Part shown: one piece after another, positions 38,772-39,999 of the stretch
Position numbering within the stretch: the first letter of the stretch is position 1
Layout: each line of letters begins with the position of its first letter
IMG/VR virus record: IMGVR_UViG_3300023174_000011
Location: 1-39,999 of that record
Length of the DNA stretch: 39,999 nt
Reading direction: 5' to 3' (one strand)
From: a virus
The notes under the pieces: generated by a model
The model's input: only the letters and a program-made list of their open reading frames with translations
What the model was told of the DNA's origin: nothing
The model's database searches: none
Made by a program: the position numbers and the translations under genes

Positions 38772-38824
38772 AACCAGTGGGCGGTAGGTTTTGCTCTCTC
38801 CTTGTCCTACCCCCACTGGTTTTA
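38772..38824 (+). terminator. Terminator/attenuator before the replication block
   Basis: aaccagtggg-c-ggtagg (38772-38788) pairs with cctaccccc-actggtt (38806-38821): 16 pairs with a single C bulge and a 17-base loop, followed by a short T-rich end (ttttat). It lies between the winged-helix gene and the nuclease and could separate early from middle genes. Confidence 0.75.
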
Positions 38825-38838
38825 TCTAAGGAGAATAT

Positions 38839-39612
38839 ATGGCAGCAGTAGAGATAACCCGTGATAGATACGGCAGACCAATGGTAGTGCCACCGAAGGG
38901 TGGCAAAGCAATACCATACACAAGAACAACTACAGTTGCTGGTTCATTAGACGATGGCACTGCACTAGTAGCATGGAAGTTACGTATGGCAGCAGCAGGT
39001 TTAACGCTACGTCCTGATCTATTGTTAGCAGCAAGTGCAATGAGAGATAACAAGTTAGAGATGGACAAGTTAGTTGAAGATGCAATGGAAGCAGCAGGTG
39101 CTACAGCAGCAGCAACTATAGGCACAGCCCTTCATACACTGACAGAGAAGCACGACAGAGGCGAAGACCTTGGCGTGATACCACAGGATTATGTTGCTGA
39201 TATACAGGCATATGCTGACGCAACTAAAAACTTTGAAAATGTAAACATCGAACAGTTCTGCGTCTTAGATAAATACAAGATTGCAGGTACGCCTGATCGT
39301 ATCGTTAGATACAAGGGCGAGTTGTTTATTTCTGATCTAAAAACTGGTAGTATTTCCTACCCAAATAAAATTGCCATGCAGTTAGCAGTGTACGCACACG
39401 GCTTGCCGTATGACCCAGCCACGGCAACCCGTGGTACATGGGGAGATGTGAACCAAGAGAAAGGAATCATCGTGCACCTACCAGCAGGTAGTGGCAAGTG
39501 TGAACTACACTTTGTTGACATCAAGCAAGGGTGGAAAGGTATTGAATTAGCAATGAAAGTTCGTGCCTTTCGTGACACCAAGAAAACCCTAGTAACATCT
39601 ATCAAGGAGTAA
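38839..39612 (+). CDS. RecB/Cas4-like PD-(D/E)XK exonuclease
   Basis: A 257-residue nuclease. Motifs in order: H99 in IGTALHTL, D153 in AGTPDRIV, D166-x-K168 in ISDLKTG, and Q181 in MQLAVYA, the RecB/Cas4-type active site. It probably degrades or processes DNA ends in recombination or replication, beside the helicase and resolvase. The N-terminus (EITRDRYGRPMVVPPKGGK, then YTRTTTVAG) resembles actinophage exonucleases. The start has an aaggag site. The CRISPR-associated Cas4 role is not implied: no cas genes or arrays are present. Confidence 0.85.
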   Translation: MAAVEITRDRYGRPMVVPPKGGKAIPYTRTTTVAGSLDDGTALVAWKLRMAAAGLTLRPDLLLAASAMRDNKLEMDKLVEDAMEAAGATAAATIGTALHTLTEKHDRGEDLGVIPQDYVADIQAYADATKNFENVNIEQFCVLDKYKIAGTPDRIVRYKGELFISDLKTGSISYPNKIAMQLAVYAHGLPYDPATATRGTWGDVNQEKGIIVHLPAGSGKCELHFVDIKQGWKGIELAMKVRAFRDTKKTLVTSIKE

Positions 39613-39615
39613 TAA

Positions 39616-39999
39616 ATGCCTAGTGCAGAAGCACCAATCAGTATCACCGTTAAGACAGCAGCAGGTTCTCTTGTTACTGTTCGCGCTGAAAGCGGAGAAG
39701 AGTTAGATCAAGTAGTAGCATTATCTCTTGCTTCAGTATCATCAGCAGTACAAGAACTAGAAGCAGCAGTACGCGGCGGTAACGCAGCCGTACCACCATC
39801 ACCACAGGTAGCATCTATTGCTGCAGCATTTAACACCACACCAGTAGCAGCACCTACAACATACGCAGAACCAGCAGCACCATCAATGGGTGCTGGTTCA
39901 CGCAATTGCCCTCACGGTACAATGACACGTATCCATGGACTAACAGGTAAGTTCGGTCCATACAAGGGTTACTTCTGTCCTGCTAAGCAAGGTGACCCA
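39616..39999 (+). CDS. Cys/His zinc-binding-like protein, 5' part (continues at base 1)
   Basis: The ATG at 39616 lies three bases after the stop of the nuclease gene (39612). The frame runs off the window end and continues at base 2, ending at 205. The joined protein has 153 residues. Residues 1-55 look like a small acidic domain (TVKTAAGSLVTVRAES, then an Ala/Glu helix). Residues 56-92 are an Ala/Pro-rich linker. Residues 97-131 carry C98, H100, C121 and C131 in NCPHG, YFCP and SKC, which could bind one zinc ion. I recognise this Cys/His pattern as recurring in actinophage proteins but cannot name a function. Its position right after a RecB-like nuclease suggests a role in DNA metabolism (inference). 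Confidence 0.85.
   Translation, partial: MPSAEAPISITVKTAAGSLVTVRAESGEELDQVVALSLASVSSAVQELEAAVRGGNAAVPPSPQVASIAAAFNTTPVAAPTTYAEPAAPSMGAGSRNCPHGTMTRIHGLTGKFGPYKGYFCPAKQGDP
39873..39999. repeat. Direct terminal repeat, right copy (circular closure)
   Basis: This is the exact second copy of bases 1-127. Removing one copy gives a circle of 39,872 bases. A true packaging terminal repeat cannot be excluded from sequence alone, but its position in the middle of a gene and its length favour an assembly overlap. Confidence 0.97.

Noticed and set aside
38839-39612. Cas4 as part of a CRISPR system
   Set aside because: The nuclease motifs fit RecB/Cas4-type phage exonucleases; there is no array or other cas gene.
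1-39999. Integrase, repressor, toxin-antitoxin or reverse transcriptase (DGR) systems
   Set aside because: No tyrosine or serine recombinase motif, no reverse transcriptase motif and no template/variable repeat pair was seen.

Overview
The window is a complete phage genome from an actinobacterial host. Bases 39873-39999 repeat bases 1-127 exactly, so the contig closes into a circle of 39,872 unique bases and the last gene continues at the start of the window. Evidence for an actinobacterial host: a WhiB-family iron-sulfur regulator (5529-5780), a winged-helix/zinc protein of a type common in actinophages (38375-38740), and the moderate-to-low GC content expected of streamlined freshwater actinobacteria such as Nanopelagicales (inferred, not computed). 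The major capsid protein resembles the N4-gp56 family. There is no tape-measure or tail-sheath gene, and the tail set is short (adaptor, beta-rich tail protein, fibres), which points to a podovirus-like virion. No integrase, excisionase or immunity repressor is seen, so a lytic lifestyle is likely.

Layout. (1) 33176-39999, continuing through 1-5780, plus strand: early and middle genes. From 33.2 to 38.7 kb lie many small orphan proteins, a DUF4326 protein, an OB-fold/SSB-like candidate, a secreted lytic-transglycosylase-like protein, a DUF932 protein and a winged-helix protein. From 38.8 kb through the junction to 5.8 kb lies the DNA metabolism block: RecB/Cas4-like nuclease, DnaB/RecA-like ATPase, Holliday-junction-type nuclease, CHC2-TOPRIM primase (frame-disrupted), a MazG-like Nmad1/DUF1599 protein, metallophosphoesterase, sigma-like factor, glycosyltransferase, zinc-ribbon proteins and WhiB. 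No DNA polymerase or RNA polymerase is recognised. (2) 5844-32097, minus strand: one nearly gapless late operon. In transcription order it encodes large terminase, a small protein, portal, two small proteins, a 1706-residue giant, two more large proteins (one with LysM), scaffold, major capsid, a run of small basic or Cys proteins, head-tail adaptor, Ala-rich fibre, three paralogous Gly-rich tail proteins, a 647-residue tail protein, then a lysis set (membrane protein, M15 peptidase, holin). (3) 32098-33175: about 1.1 kb without a convincing gene between the divergent operons. Its left part is AT-rich with direct and inverted repeats. Its right part is GC-rich and full of perfect hairpins.

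The two transcription units diverge from the 32-33 kb region and converge at a hairpin near 5.8 kb. Genes are tightly coupled by ATGA, TAATG and TGATG overlaps. The most interesting items are the structured GC-rich non-coding block, two intergenic hairpins whose shared stem carries a compensatory change, the primase frameshift, the tandem Gly-rich fibre trio and the giant virion protein. All function calls come from reading motifs by eye; no database search was possible.
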